A stretch of 64,000 nucleotides of DNA, taken from NCBI GenBank assembly GCA_045601405.1, contig JAZRZO010000020.1, positions 1-64,000 of the forward strand, read 5' to 3'. Made by a program: the position numbers and the translations under genes. Below, piece by piece: positions 50,702 through 60,380 of the stretch (position 1 is the stretch's first letter; every line of letters begins with the position of its first letter). The DNA comes from RGIG5612 sp045601405 (GTDB lineage: Bacteria; Bacillota; Clostridia; Lachnospirales; Lachnospiraceae). The notes beneath the pieces were generated by a model. That model had not been told where the DNA came from. It saw only the letters and a list, made by a program, of their open reading frames with translations, and did not search any database.

Positions 50702-51504
50702 AGAAAAGACTGGACCTGCTCGTATGCGAACTGTCCCCGGAGCTTTCCAGGCAAAAGGCCCGTGCTGCCATAATGAGTGGCTTTGTTTATGTAAACGGAC
50801 AGAAGGAATTAAAGAGCGGATCAATGTTCGCAGAAGACGCGGTTGTTGAGATTAGAGGACAACTCCCGAAATATGTAAGCCGTGGCGGACTTAAGCTTGA
50901 AAAGGCTGTGGACTGTTTTTCTCTTGAGTTGAATGGTAAAATATGTATGGATATAGGCTCGTCAACCGGAGGGTTTACCGACTGCATGCTCCAGAACGGG
51001 GCGGCAAAGGTATATGCAGTGGATGTCGGCTACGGACAGCTTCATTATAAGCTCAGAAATGATGACAGAGTTGTCGTTCTGGAAAAAACTAATATAAGAC
51101 ACCTGGACCCGGGTTCTCTGGATGAGGTTATCGATATAGCAAGCATAGATGTTTCTTTTATATCGCTCGGGATAGTTATGCCTAAGGCTCTGGAATTTTT
51201 CGGTATAAAAAAGGAGCTGGTAATGCTTATTAAGCCGCAGTTTGAGGCCGGAAGAGAAAAGGTAGGGAAGAAAGGCGTTGTAAGGGATGCCGATGTGCAT
51301 ATTGAAGTGATAGAGAAGATAACGAAGCTGGTATACGATAACAACCTTTCAACGGCAGGATTGACATATTCGCCTGTGAGAGGGCCTGAAGGAAACATAG
51401 AATACCTTATTCATGCGGTAGGCGGTGACAGGGAGCTGACCATACCTGGAAAAGACGAGATAGCAGCTGTTGTAAATGAGGCGCACAGGGAACTTGCAGG
51501 ATGA
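50698..51504 (+). CDS. TlyA-family rRNA 2'-O-methyltransferase
   Basis: A 268-residue protein with N-terminal S4 domain (RLDLLVCELSPELSRQKARAAI) and FtsJ-like methyltransferase (MDIGSSTGGFTDCMLQNGAAKVYAVDVG; DVSFISLG). In other bacteria TlyA methylates rRNA at capreomycin-related sites; some members act as hemolysin-like proteins. Placed as usual between dxs and nadK. Confidence 0.92.
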   Translation: MKKRLDLLVCELSPELSRQKARAAIMSGFVYVNGQKELKSGSMFAEDAVVEIRGQLPKYVSRGGLKLEKAVDCFSLELNGKICMDIGSSTGGFTDCMLQNGAAKVYAVDVGYGQLHYKLRNDDRVVVLEKTNIRHLDPGSLDEVIDIASIDVSFISLGIVMPKALEFFGIKKELVMLIKPQFEAGREKVGKKGVVRDADVHIEVIEKITKLVYDNNLSTAGLTYSPVRGPEGNIEYLIHAVGGDRELTIPGKDEIAAVVNEAHRELAG

Positions 51505-52355
51505 AAAATTTTCTTTTAGTAACAAATTCCGTGAAGGATAAAAACAGCGAATATTCCGGAGAGATAATATCACTGCTTGAAAAAGGCGGAGCCTGCTGTA
51601 TGGGAAACATATTTACAAGCCGGGTTGATGCTGACAACTATTATTTTGCGTCGCCATCGGACGTGCCTGAGGGTGTGGACGTAATAATAGTTTTAGGCGG
51701 GGACGGAACCTTTATACATGTTGCGAAGGATCTGATAACCTGTAATATCCCGATAATCGGAGTGAATCTGGGAAACCTCGGATACCTTACTGAAATTGAT
51801 GTGCATGATTTTAAGGAAGACTGTCGCAAACTGCTGGCGGGTGATTATCATATTGAGGACCGGATGCTGCTCTTTGGAGAGATCATAAGAAACGGAAAGA
51901 GCATAGCAGAGGACATAGCTCTTAACGATATCGTGCTCTTTAGAGGACAGTCGGGGATCATTGACTATGAGGTTAACGTAAACGGCAGGTTTCTGAACCG
52001 CTACAGCGCGGACGGGATAATAGTATCAACACCCACAGGATCTACCGGTTATAATCTTTCGGCAGGGGGGCCGGTAGTATACCCCACTGCGCAGATAATG
52101 CTGGCCACTCCTATCTGCGCCCACACATTAAACTCAAGAAGCATTGCTTTTTCAGCGGATGCTGTGATAGAAATTATCATAAAGGAACGGTCGGGAGAAA
52201 AGAAACAGCAGAAGGTAGTGTCTTTTGACGGAAGCTCTGAGCTGCTGCTCGAAAATGAGGATGTCATAAGAGTCAGCAGGTCCTCGCTGATCGCCAGGAT
52301 AATGAGGCTGAACGATATGAGCTTCGTTGAACACCTCGGAAAGAAAATGAGATGA
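51501..52355 (+). CDS. nadK: NAD kinase
   Basis: A 284-residue NAD kinase: GGDGTFIHVAKDL, GVNLGNLGYLTEID and STPTGSTGYNLSAGGP, the three signature motifs. Makes NADP. Confidence 0.96.
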   Translation: MKNFLLVTNSVKDKNSEYSGEIISLLEKGGACCMGNIFTSRVDADNYYFASPSDVPEGVDVIIVLGGDGTFIHVAKDLITCNIPIIGVNLGNLGYLTEIDVHDFKEDCRKLLAGDYHIEDRMLLFGEIIRNGKSIAEDIALNDIVLFRGQSGIIDYEVNVNGRFLNRYSADGIIVSTPTGSTGYNLSAGGPVVYPTAQIMLATPICAHTLNSRSIAFSADAVIEIIIKERSGEKKQQKVVSFDGSSELLLENEDVIRVSRSSLIARIMRLNDMSFVEHLGKKMR

Positions 52356-52356
52356 T

Positions 52357-53919
52357 ATGGAAAAAACTGTAAAAAAACCGGTAGTATTGATGATACTTGA
52401 CGGATACGGTCTTTCGGACGATCCGGAAGGCAATGCCATTATGGCAGCAGATACTTCAGCTATGGATGCCCTTATGAAGGAATATCCTTTTGTTACAGGG
52501 CAGGCAAGCGGACTTTATGTAGGTCTGCCGGACGGCCAGATGGGTAATTCCGAGGTCGGTCATCTGAATATGGGCGCAGGGCGTATCGTATATCAGGATC
52601 TTACAAGGATAAGCAGATCCATAAAGGATGGTGATCTCTTTGAAAAAAAAGGACTGAAGGCTGCCGCCGATAACTGCAGAAACAACAACAGCGCACTTCA
52701 CATAATGGGGCTTCTTTCCGATGGCGGAGTACACAGCGATATCAGCCATATTAAAGCACTGATCGAATTTGCAAAAAGAGAAGGCCTTGAAGATGTATTT
52801 GTTCACTGCTTTATGGACGGCAGGGATACCTCACCCACATCCGGTGCAGGATATGCTAAAGAGCTTGAAAAATGTATGCGCGAACATAAAACAGGCAGGA
52901 TAGCCACGATCTCGGGCCGTTATTACGCAATGGACAGAGATAACAGATGGGAGAGGATAGAGAAAGCCTACGCAGCCCTTGTAAGGGGAGAGGGCGTCTA
53001 TTACACTGATGCTGTAAGCGCGATAGAAGACAGCTACAGTCGGGAGATCACAGATGAATTCATTGTTCCTGCCGTCATCACATCAGATGGAGAGCCTGTC
53101 GCAACAATAAAGGAAAATGATTCTGTGATATTCGCGAATTTCAGACCGGACAGGGCGCGTCAGATCACACGGACATTCTGCTGCGATGACTTTGACGGCT
53201 TTGACAGGGGCGAAAGGATAAAAACATATTATCTCTGCTTTACCGAGTATGATGTAAACATTCCCGACAAGCACGTGCTTTTCGGTGAGGAGGAGATAAT
53301 AAATTCTTTTGGTGCGTATATTGCGTCAAAAGGTCTTAAACAGGCAAGGATAGCAGAGACGGAAAAATATGCTCATGTGACATTTTTCTTTAACGGAGGT
53401 GTTGAGGAGCCTGATAAAAATGAGGACCGCTTCCTGATCCCGTCTCCAAAGGTGGCTACCTACGACCTTAAGCCGGAAATGAGTGCGGATGAAGTATGCG
53501 ATAAGCTCATAGAGACCATCATGGCAAAGGAACACGATGTGATAGTGGTAAATTTCGCGAACCCTGATATGGTCGGACATACCGGCGTTATGAGCGCTGT
53601 TATAAAAGCTATAGAGAAAGTGAATGAGTGTGTGGCAAGGACGGTAGACGCCGTAAAGAAAACTGGTGGTGTGATGTTCCTGTGTGCAGACCACGGGAAC
53701 GCCGAGGAGCTCATAGATCATAAGACAAAGGAACCGTGGACCGCGCATACCACTAATCCGGTTCCTTTTATCCTCGTCAACGCGCCTGATGATATCAGTC
53801 TTAGAGAAGACGGAAGGTTGTGTGACATAGCGCCTACCATGCTTGAATTGCTTGATTTGCCGCTGCCGGAGGAGATGACAGGCAGCAGCCTGCTGATAAG
53901 AGGTGTAAGTAATGGATGA
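52357..53919 (+). CDS. gpmI: Cofactor-independent phosphoglycerate mutase
   Basis: A 520-residue iPGM. LMILDGYGLSDDPEGNAI, the phosphoserine loop QMGNSEVGHLNMGAGR, HCFMDGRDTSPTSGAGY and the metal site LCADHGNAEEL are all present. Manganese-dependent glycolytic enzyme. Overlaps the next gene by 8 bases. Confidence 0.97.
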   Translation: MEKTVKKPVVLMILDGYGLSDDPEGNAIMAADTSAMDALMKEYPFVTGQASGLYVGLPDGQMGNSEVGHLNMGAGRIVYQDLTRISRSIKDGDLFEKKGLKAAADNCRNNNSALHIMGLLSDGGVHSDISHIKALIEFAKREGLEDVFVHCFMDGRDTSPTSGAGYAKELEKCMREHKTGRIATISGRYYAMDRDNRWERIEKAYAALVRGEGVYYTDAVSAIEDSYSREITDEFIVPAVITSDGEPVATIKENDSVIFANFRPDRARQITRTFCCDDFDGFDRGERIKTYYLCFTEYDVNIPDKHVLFGEEEIINSFGAYIASKGLKQARIAETEKYAHVTFFFNGGVEEPDKNEDRFLIPSPKVATYDLKPEMSADEVCDKLIETIMAKEHDVIVVNFANPDMVGHTGVMSAVIKAIEKVNECVARTVDAVKKTGGVMFLCADHGNAEELIDHKTKEPWTAHTTNPVPFILVNAPDDISLREDGRLCDIAPTMLELLDLPLPEEMTGSSLLIRGVSNG

Positions 53920-55228
53920 TAACAGAAGAACAAGAGATCAAAGAAGAACTCCCGGACAGAGGTCAGCGGAAGAGATGAGGCGCAGACGGATGAGACAGCA
54001 GAGGCAAAGGGAAGCCAGAAGAATAAGAATAATAACGATACTTATTGCTGTTTTGATCATAGCGGCCATAGTCGTTACTGTTATCGCGCTTACGGGAAAC
54101 AAAAAAAAGAGAGATGAGGAAAAGGAAAAGACCGTTTCCCAGACCGAAACAACGGAAACCGTTCCTCCAAGATCCGAGGTTGAGCTGATAGCCGTGGGAG
54201 ATGTTCTGATGCATACACCTCTTTTGAACTTCGCGAGACAGGAGGACGGAAGCTTTGACTTTAATAACATTTTTTCCGTTATGAGAGATGATATATCACG
54301 GGCTGATATCGCTGTCTGCAATCAGGAAACGCCGGTTGATACGACCAGAGAGCCTGATGGAGGTATCGAGTTTATATTTAACACTCCCGGAGCCATAGGC
54401 GATGCGGAGATCAATGCCGGGTTTGATGTAGTACTGCAGGCATCAAATCACTCCTATGATATGGGGAGCGACGGCATACTTAATACGATAAATTTCTGGA
54501 ATTCAAAAGAAGGCCAGATCAAAATGATAGGAATGAATGAGTCTCAGGAAAAAAGAGACACTATAACGTATCTGGATAAAAACGGAATCAGATTTGCGCT
54601 TTTAAATTATACATATGGTCTTAACGGGTTTGAGCTTCCGTGGGACATGGATTATCTGGTGACGATCATGGATGATGCCCATAGGGATATCATCTACTCA
54701 GATGTAGCGCAGGCGGCGGCGAATGCCGATTTTGTCATTGTTTTTCCACACTGGGGAGTTGAGGATCTCTGGCCGGAAACAACCGAGGAACAGGATCAGT
54801 GGGCGCAGTTTTTTGCGGATGCGGGAGCAGACCTTATCATCGGAACCCATCCTCATGTGTGTGAAAGGATAGACTGGGTAACGGGCGCAGGCGGAAACAG
54901 GACTCTTTGCTATTATTCTCTGGGTAATTATGCTTCAAATCAGCAGGAAACACCTGAGGTACTTGGCGGAATGGCGAAGGTTAAGATCGTCAAAGAAGGT
55001 GACAACACCTATATTGACGAGGCTGAAACAGGAGTTGTCCCCATAGTCACCCATAATATTAATCACGGAAACTTTACCAACGAGGTTGTCTGCTATAAGC
55101 TTGCCGATTATACGGATGAGCTTGCCGGCGGGCATGATATAGTAACTAATTCAAGGGATAACTTTTCACTTGGCCGTCTGTGGGAAATAGCCAATGAAGT
55201 TTTCGGCAGCTGGATAAAGGAATACTAA
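53912..55228 (+). CDS. CapA-family metallophosphatase-like protein, membrane anchored (copy 1)
   Basis: A 438-residue protein. Very basic, Arg/Gln-rich N-terminus, one transmembrane segment (about 44-68), Thr/Glu linker, then a PGA_cap (CapA/PgsA-type) domain: VGDVLMHTPLLNFA, NQETPVD, ASNHSYDMG, FALLNYTYGLNGFELP and FPHWGVEDLWPE, GTHPHVCE. The metal-binding motifs are intact. Family members take part in poly-gamma-glutamate or other capsule export, but no capB or capC is nearby. Confidence 0.9.
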   Translation: MDDNRRTRDQRRTPGQRSAEEMRRRRMRQQRQREARRIRIITILIAVLIIAAIVVTVIALTGNKKKRDEEKEKTVSQTETTETVPPRSEVELIAVGDVLMHTPLLNFARQEDGSFDFNNIFSVMRDDISRADIAVCNQETPVDTTREPDGGIEFIFNTPGAIGDAEINAGFDVVLQASNHSYDMGSDGILNTINFWNSKEGQIKMIGMNESQEKRDTITYLDKNGIRFALLNYTYGLNGFELPWDMDYLVTIMDDAHRDIIYSDVAQAAANADFVIVFPHWGVEDLWPETTEEQDQWAQFFADAGADLIIGTHPHVCERIDWVTGAGGNRTLCYYSLGNYASNQQETPEVLGGMAKVKIVKEGDNTYIDEAETGVVPIVTHNINHGNFTNEVVCYKLADYTDELAGGHDIVTNSRDNFSLGRLWEIANEVFGSWIKEY

Positions 55229-55238
55229 AAGGAAGGAC

Positions 55239-56528
55239 ATGGCAGACAACAGACAGAGAAGACGCAGTCGGAAATATTCCGGAAGACGCGGCAGCACAAG
55301 CTACAGAAGAGACAGAAGACAGGTAATGGCGATAAGGATCATAACTATTCTTATTGCGGTCGCGCTTATCGCGGGTCTTGTACTTTCAGTTGTATCATGC
55401 AATAAAAAGAGCAGGGATGATACTGACGGGAATACTCCTGTGACTGAAGAGACAACGAAGGCCGACGATACAGATAAAACCAGCCGGGTGAGTATTGCAG
55501 GTGTCGGAGATATAATAGCCCATGACACTGTTCTTGAGCTCGCCGCTACAGATTACGGATATGACTTCACAGGGATGTTCTCCAGGCTAAAAAACGATAT
55601 CTCTGGTGTCGATATAGCGATATGCAATGTTGAAACGCCTCTGGGAGGAGGACCTTATACAGGCTACCCTAATTTTAACACTCCGGATGAAATGGGCCTG
55701 GCGGTAATAGATGCCGGATTTGATGTGGCCCTTGCGGCATCTAATCATTCAATGGATGCGGGAACAGCAGGAATAAGGCATGGAATAGGTTTTTGGAAGG
55801 AGCATAGCTCAGAAATACTTATGACAGGTCTTAATGAGTCCTATGAAGAGCAAAATGAGATAAGGACGATCGAAAGAAACGGCATAACCTTTGCCCTCCT
55901 TAATTATACATATGGTCTTAACGGCTATGAATTACCGGCAGATGAGTCGTATCTTTTAACTCTGATGAATGATGAAAACAGGGATCTCATCAGGTCGCAG
56001 ATACAGCGGGCTGATGAGATCGCTGATTTTGTGATAGTCTGCCCGCACTGGGGAGAGGAAAACCAGGTAGGAGAGCCTACTCAGTTTCAGCGCGACTGGG
56101 CGTGGCTTTTTACTGAGGCTGGAGCGGATCTAATATTCGGAACCCATCCCCATGTTATCGAAAATATAGAATGGGTCGTAACAGAAAACGGAAACAGGGC
56201 TCTTTGTTATTATTCTGTCGGAAACTTTCTTTCAAATCAGCAATATACCGATCTGGTGCTCGGAGCCATGGCATATCTGGAGGTAGAAAAGGATGATAAA
56301 GGGTGCCGCATTTCAGAAGGCAGTGAGAAGGCCATACCGATAGTGACACACAATGACAAGACAGGGCCGGGGACGGTTATAGAAGCATATTATCTTGCGG
56401 ACTATACTTCGGATCTCGCGGCAGTTCATGATACCTTTCTTTCTTATGACAGCGCATTCTCTGTCGAATTACTCAAACAGAAGGCAAATGATGTTTTAGG
56501 CTCATATGTTGTGGACAGACTGCCTTAA
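55239..56528 (+). CDS. CapA-family metallophosphatase-like protein, membrane anchored (copy 2)
   Basis: A 429-residue tandem paralogue of the preceding protein, with the same basic N-terminus, membrane segment (about 31-49), TTK-type linker and CapA motifs: GVGDIIAHDTVLEL, CNVETPLGG, ASNHSMDAG, FALLNYTYGLNGYELP, PHWGEENQ and GTHPHVIE. The two share the diagnostic TYGLNG segment exactly and align end to end, so they arose by duplication. It starts 10 bases after copy 1. Confidence 0.9.
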   Translation: MADNRQRRRSRKYSGRRGSTSYRRDRRQVMAIRIITILIAVALIAGLVLSVVSCNKKSRDDTDGNTPVTEETTKADDTDKTSRVSIAGVGDIIAHDTVLELAATDYGYDFTGMFSRLKNDISGVDIAICNVETPLGGGPYTGYPNFNTPDEMGLAVIDAGFDVALAASNHSMDAGTAGIRHGIGFWKEHSSEILMTGLNESYEEQNEIRTIERNGITFALLNYTYGLNGYELPADESYLLTLMNDENRDLIRSQIQRADEIADFVIVCPHWGEENQVGEPTQFQRDWAWLFTEAGADLIFGTHPHVIENIEWVVTENGNRALCYYSVGNFLSNQQYTDLVLGAMAYLEVEKDDKGCRISEGSEKAIPIVTHNDKTGPGTVIEAYYLADYTSDLAAVHDTFLSYDSAFSVELLKQKANDVLGSYVVDRLP

Positions 56529-56595
56529 AAAACCTTGAAATATAATTATCTCTGTGATATCATACTCTGCACTGATGCAACAAGGAGGGATTATC

Positions 56596-56841
56596 TTGTT
56601 TTATCTTATTGTAACTATAATCGTATCAATAGTGAGTGTTATAATGATCGTACTGGTCTGCTTACAGGAAGGAAAATCCGCGGGTCTTTCCAGCTCCATC
56701 AGCGGAGGCTCTGAGACCTACTGGAGCAGAAACAAAGGGAGGTCCAAGGAGGGCCGGCTGGAAAAGTGGACGACCATACTGGCGATAATCTTTTTCATAG
56801 CCGCTATACTGCTGAATGTAGGACTCTTCACAAAACTGTAG
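56596..56841 (+). CDS. secG: Preprotein translocase subunit SecG
   Basis: About 81 residues: two hydrophobic segments (LFYLIVTIIVSIVSVIMIVLV and ILAIIFFIAAILLNVGLF) separated by LQEGKSAGLSSSISGGSETYW, the SecG signature. A TTG start at 56596 is chosen for its AAGGAGG; an in-frame ATG at 56554 lies too far upstream. Confidence 0.9.
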   Translation: MFYLIVTIIVSIVSVIMIVLVCLQEGKSAGLSSSISGGSETYWSRNKGRSKEGRLEKWTTILAIIFFIAAILLNVGLFTKL

Positions 56842-56846
56842 GTCAT

Positions 56847-56876
56847 AAACACACTCGATACAGGGTGTGTTTTTTT
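56847..56876 (+). terminator. secG terminator
   Basis: AAACACACTC (56847-56856) pairs with GGGTGTGTTT (56863-56872) around GATACA, then a T-run. smpB starts 24 bases later, so some read-through is probably used. Confidence 0.7.
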
Positions 56877-56899
56877 ATAAGCGGAGCAAGAGGGCGAAA

Positions 56900-57364
56900 A
56901 TGAGCAGCAATATCGCACTGGTGGCGAACAATAAAAAAACCTACCACGACTATTTTGTGGAAGATACATATGAGGCAGGAATTGCGCTTAAGGGTACAGA
57001 GGTAAAATCAATGCGACTCGGAAAGTGCAATATTAAGGAAGCTTTCATCAGGGAGAAAAACGGAGAACTGTTTATTTATGGGATGCATATATCCCCATAT
57101 GAGAAGGGGAATATTTTTAACAGGGATCCGTTGAGGATACGCAAGCTGCTGCTTCATAAAAAAGAGATAAGAAAGATCGCTCTTGACGCTCAGAGAGACG
57201 GATATACCATCGTTCCGCTCAAGGTATATTTTAAGGACAGTCTATGCAAGGTTGAGATAGGAATGTGCAAAGGCAAAAAGCTTTATGACAAGCGTGAGGC
57301 AATGGCGAAAAAGGACCAGAAAAGAGAAGCGCAGAGAGAATTAAAGCTTAAGCTGAAGGTGTGA
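56900..57364 (+). CDS. smpB: tmRNA-binding protein SmpB
   Basis: About 154 residues: NKKTYHDYFVEDTYEAGIAL, GTEVKSMRLGKCNIKEAF and the basic tail KLYDKREAMAKKDQKREAQR. Works with the ssrA RNA encoded directly downstream to rescue stalled ribosomes. Confidence 0.97.
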   Translation: MSSNIALVANNKKTYHDYFVEDTYEAGIALKGTEVKSMRLGKCNIKEAFIREKNGELFIYGMHISPYEKGNIFNRDPLRIRKLLLHKKEIRKIALDAQRDGYTIVPLKVYFKDSLCKVEIGMCKGKKLYDKREAMAKKDQKREAQRELKLKLKV

Positions 57365-57374
57365 ACAGTTGTTT

Positions 57375-57404
57375 TTGACTGCCGGATAATATATATGCTA
57401 AAAT
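57375..57404 (+). promoter_or_regulatory. ssrA promoter
   Basis: TTGACT (57375-57380), 18 bases, TAAAAT (57399-57404), 14 bases before the mature 5' end of tmRNA. Confidence 0.6.
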
Positions 57405-57417
57405 CAACAGAACAAAC

Positions 57418-57761
57418 GGGGCTGTAAAGGTTTCGACGGGGTTTTAGAAGCGTATTAAGCCATCGGTAGCGGGTAACTACCTTAAAATGCCCACATTAAA
57501 TTAAACGCTAAAGATAATAAATTAGCACCTGCTGCCTAAGGGCAGCACGCCGAAAGCCGGGTTTCCGCTGTCGGCTGGAGGTGTCATTCTAAGCGGAAAA
57601 CTCCCTACCCTAAGCTTGTAAGGCAGGGAAAACCACAAGCTACGTCTGAGGAAAGTCTGTCATTGGGGATCCTCCGGGCGGAAACAAAGTTTCAATGACT
57701 GTGATGGAAGAAAGATGCGTGAAAAAGATTTCGGACGCGGGTTCGATTCCCGCCAGTTCCA
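57418..57761 (+). ncRNA. ssrA: Transfer-messenger RNA
   Basis: The 5' end GGGGCTG pairs with the 3' end CAGTTCC (with two G-U pairs) as a tRNA-like acceptor; GGTTTCGACGGGG near the start and GGGTTCGATTCCCGCC near the end are the conserved tmRNA elements. The tag reading frame is GCT AAA GAT AAT AAA TTA followed by GCA CCT GCT GCC TAA, giving AKDNKLAPAA (resume codon inferred as GCT). CCA is not encoded. Adjacent smpB supports the call. Confidence 0.95.
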
Positions 57762-57864
57762 TATAGCAAGATCGAAGATACTCTAATGGCTTATTCGTAT
57801 TACTCTTATTTCTGAGGATACTGTTATCGGAGATCACACAGAAAGTTCTTAAGGATTATCTTAT

Positions 57865-60288
57865 ATGAAAAAGATCTTAGCGTGCGCCGCGCCGTTTTTT
57901 ATATGTTTATTTTTGTGGCTGGTAATATCTGCCGTGCCATCATATGCTGAAGAGGACCTGTCATCGGGGCAGGAAACAATAGCTTACGGTGATAATACCG
58001 AACTGTCTGACACAATGGGGCAGACAGAAAGCGACACATTCCTGCCGGAGGATGCAGGTGAGACCGGGGCGCAAAAGGAAGACTTTTCCGCCCGGGAGGA
58101 GTATTCGGCCGGCGAAAGCATTCGGGAGCCGGCTCCGCCGGTGAATATCGTAATAATAGGTGATTCTTATTCCGAAGGATATATACCGGTGGATGATATA
58201 TATCCGTATGTTAAAGCCTGGCCGTCAATCTTTGCGGAACAGATGGATAATGCGAATGTTGCGCTCTATACCAGGGGCGGAAGCGGCTTTGTTAATACCG
58301 TAGGAAATATCAATTTTCAATCTTTATTAAACCGGGCATATAGCGAAACAGTATCCCCTGATGAAGTGGATATTCTTATCGTATGCGGCGGCTATAATGA
58401 TTTCTGGTACGATATGTACACGATATATTCTAAAGCTGTATCATTTCTGCAAAAAGCGAAAGCCTACTATCCAAACGCTGAGATACTGATCGGAATGATA
58501 GGATGGAACAGTGCTGAAGATTGGATACAGGACAGGATTTGGGGGCAGGTACTTCCCGCATATAAACAGGCGGCAATGGATGCAGGAGCAAGATATATCG
58601 CGAATTGTGAATATGTTCTTCAGAATACTCAAAATGCTTTTTCGGTAGATTATATTCATCCCGCAGAAGCCGGACAAAATGCAATAGGCAGTCATATATA
58701 TACATTTATAACAAATTATAAGTCGGATAAGGCACATATCACAGTCAGATATCATGTCCCGACAGAAAACGGATACGATGTAACAGAGATCGTCTACAGC
58801 TGCGGCGACGACATTATCCTGCCCGGAGACCCGGACATCATGGCATCCGGGGATATACTTGGCTGGACGCGCACACCAAAGTTTTTTAATGTTGAATATT
58901 ATGCCAACACTACCCAGTCTGCTGCATGGTTTGCGGAAAATTATCCCGTTGTTGACCTCTATGCAATCCTGCAGAGCTATTCAGACGGGGAAGGAAAAGA
59001 ACTGAGATATTCGGAAAGTACCGGCAGATGGATTTATATGGTAGAAGGAAGTGAGGATACTTCCTTTGCGGGATTATTTCTGTACAAGGACAGAGGATTT
59101 TATATTGAAAACGGGATGCTGAACACAGGTTACACCGGACTGATACCGGACGGAGGAGAAAGGCTGTACATACGTAACGGTTTGTTTGATACAGATTCCG
59201 CCGGGATAATATCAAGCGGAAACAGCTTGCTGTATGTTAAAGGCGGCAGAGTTGACTTTACTCATAACGGTGCCGAGCTTTACATAAACGGCTGGTTGAA
59301 GATAACCAACGGCTGGGTGGATTTATCATACACCGGATTTGCTGATAACATTACGGGCTGGTTTTATTTTGAAGCAGGGAGTCAGGCAAAGGGGGTGAGC
59401 CGTGTTATCTACGGAAAAGCGAATGTATCCGGGCTGAAAAAAGGTTTTAACGGATGGTGGTTTGTGGAAAACGGGCAGGTCTCCGGGAAAGACACCGTCG
59501 CGCAAAATGAATACGGCTGGTGGAAAATAACATACGGATTGGTTGATTTTAACTATACAGGGCTGGTTCAAAACGAATATGGCTGGTGGCGCATAGAAAA
59601 CGGTAAGGTTAATTTTAGTTTTAATGGTTTATGTATGTATAACAATACATGGTACTACTTAAGAGGAGGATGTATTGACGGGGAATTTCATGGCCTGACT
59701 CAGGGCAGGGATGGCGTCTGGTATTATATAAACGGCGGATACATTGACTGGAGCGTAACCACTCTCACATACTATAACGGATATTGGTTTTATGTTAACA
59801 GAGGTTCGATTGACTGGGGTTACACCGGGCTGGCTCAAAATGAGTATGGCTGGTGGCGCATAGAAAACGGTAAGGTTAATTTTAATTTTAATGGTTTATG
59901 TATGTATAACAATACATGGTACTACTTAAGAGGAGGATGTATTGACTGGGGATTTCATGGCCTGACTCAGGGCTGGGATGGCATCTGGTACTACATAAAC
60001 GGCGGAAAGATCAACTTTGGATACTATGGTCTTGCTCAGGGCTGGGATGGCGTCTGGTATTATATAAACGGCGGATACATTGACTGGAGCGTGACCACTC
60101 TCACATACTATAACGGACATTGGTTTTATGTTAACAGAGGTTCGATTGACTGGGGTTACACCGGGCTGGCTCAAAATGAGTACGGCTGGTGGTTTGTCAG
60201 GAACGGAGTAATAGATTTTTCCTTTAACGGCAGAGTGACGAATGCGGCCGGAACCTGGAATGTGATAAACGGTCATGTTGTTTTTTGA
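57865..60288 (+). CDS. Secreted SGNH-hydrolase with C-terminal aromatic cell-wall repeats
   Basis: An 807-residue protein. Signal peptide (cleavage near SYAEE, residue 28), an acidic linker, then an SGNH/GDSL-type esterase domain (about 90-270): serine in IIGDSYSEGY, GGYNDFWYD, and the D-x-x-H-like DYIHPAEAG. A spacer of about 100 residues (270-390, with VRYHVPTENGYDV) is followed by some 15 aromatic repeats of about 20 residues, with pattern WYYxNGxxxWxxTGL or GWWRIENGKVNF. Similar modules bind cell wall or glycans in Lachnospiraceae. Internal near-identical blocks (see repeat entries) point to recent duplication. Possible function: deacetylation or de-esterification of wall or capsule glycans, inferred. 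Confidence 0.85.
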   Translation: MKKILACAAPFFICLFLWLVISAVPSYAEEDLSSGQETIAYGDNTELSDTMGQTESDTFLPEDAGETGAQKEDFSAREEYSAGESIREPAPPVNIVIIGDSYSEGYIPVDDIYPYVKAWPSIFAEQMDNANVALYTRGGSGFVNTVGNINFQSLLNRAYSETVSPDEVDILIVCGGYNDFWYDMYTIYSKAVSFLQKAKAYYPNAEILIGMIGWNSAEDWIQDRIWGQVLPAYKQAAMDAGARYIANCEYVLQNTQNAFSVDYIHPAEAGQNAIGSHIYTFITNYKSDKAHITVRYHVPTENGYDVTEIVYSCGDDIILPGDPDIMASGDILGWTRTPKFFNVEYYANTTQSAAWFAENYPVVDLYAILQSYSDGEGKELRYSESTGRWIYMVEGSEDTSFAGLFLYKDRGFYIENGMLNTGYTGLIPDGGERLYIRNGLFDTDSAGIISSGNSLLYVKGGRVDFTHNGAELYINGWLKITNGWVDLSYTGFADNITGWFYFEAGSQAKGVSRVIYGKANVSGLKKGFNGWWFVENGQVSGKDTVAQNEYGWWKITYGLVDFNYTGLVQNEYGWWRIENGKVNFSFNGLCMYNNTWYYLRGGCIDGEFHGLTQGRDGVWYYINGGYIDWSVTTLTYYNGYWFYVNRGSIDWGYTGLAQNEYGWWRIENGKVNFNFNGLCMYNNTWYYLRGGCIDWGFHGLTQGWDGIWYYINGGKINFGYYGLAQGWDGVWYYINGGYIDWSVTTLTYYNGHWFYVNRGSIDWGYTGLAQNEYGWWFVRNGVIDFSFNGRVTNAAGTWNVINGHVVF
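59581..60160 (+). repeat. Internal repeats in the SGNH-hydrolase gene
   Basis: A block beginning GGCTGGTGGCGCATAGAAAA occurs at 59581 and again at 59848, 267 bases (89 codons) later, and stays nearly identical for about 100 bases. A second block beginning GATGGCGTCTGGTATTATAT occurs at 59710 and 60046. The order of blocks differs between copies, as expected from unequal exchange among repeats. Confidence 0.8.
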
Positions 60289-60380
60289 ACAAATATATAT
60301 AGAGTTTATTTATAAATAATGTTAAATTTATACGGATAAAGTATTAAGATCTATATAAAAGATCAGTGAGGGTGTATAAG

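Noticed and set aside
57418..57761. Stand-alone tRNA gene at the tmRNA 3' end
   Set aside because: The TTCGATTCC arm belongs to the tRNA-like part of tmRNA, as shown by pairing with the 5' end at 57418.
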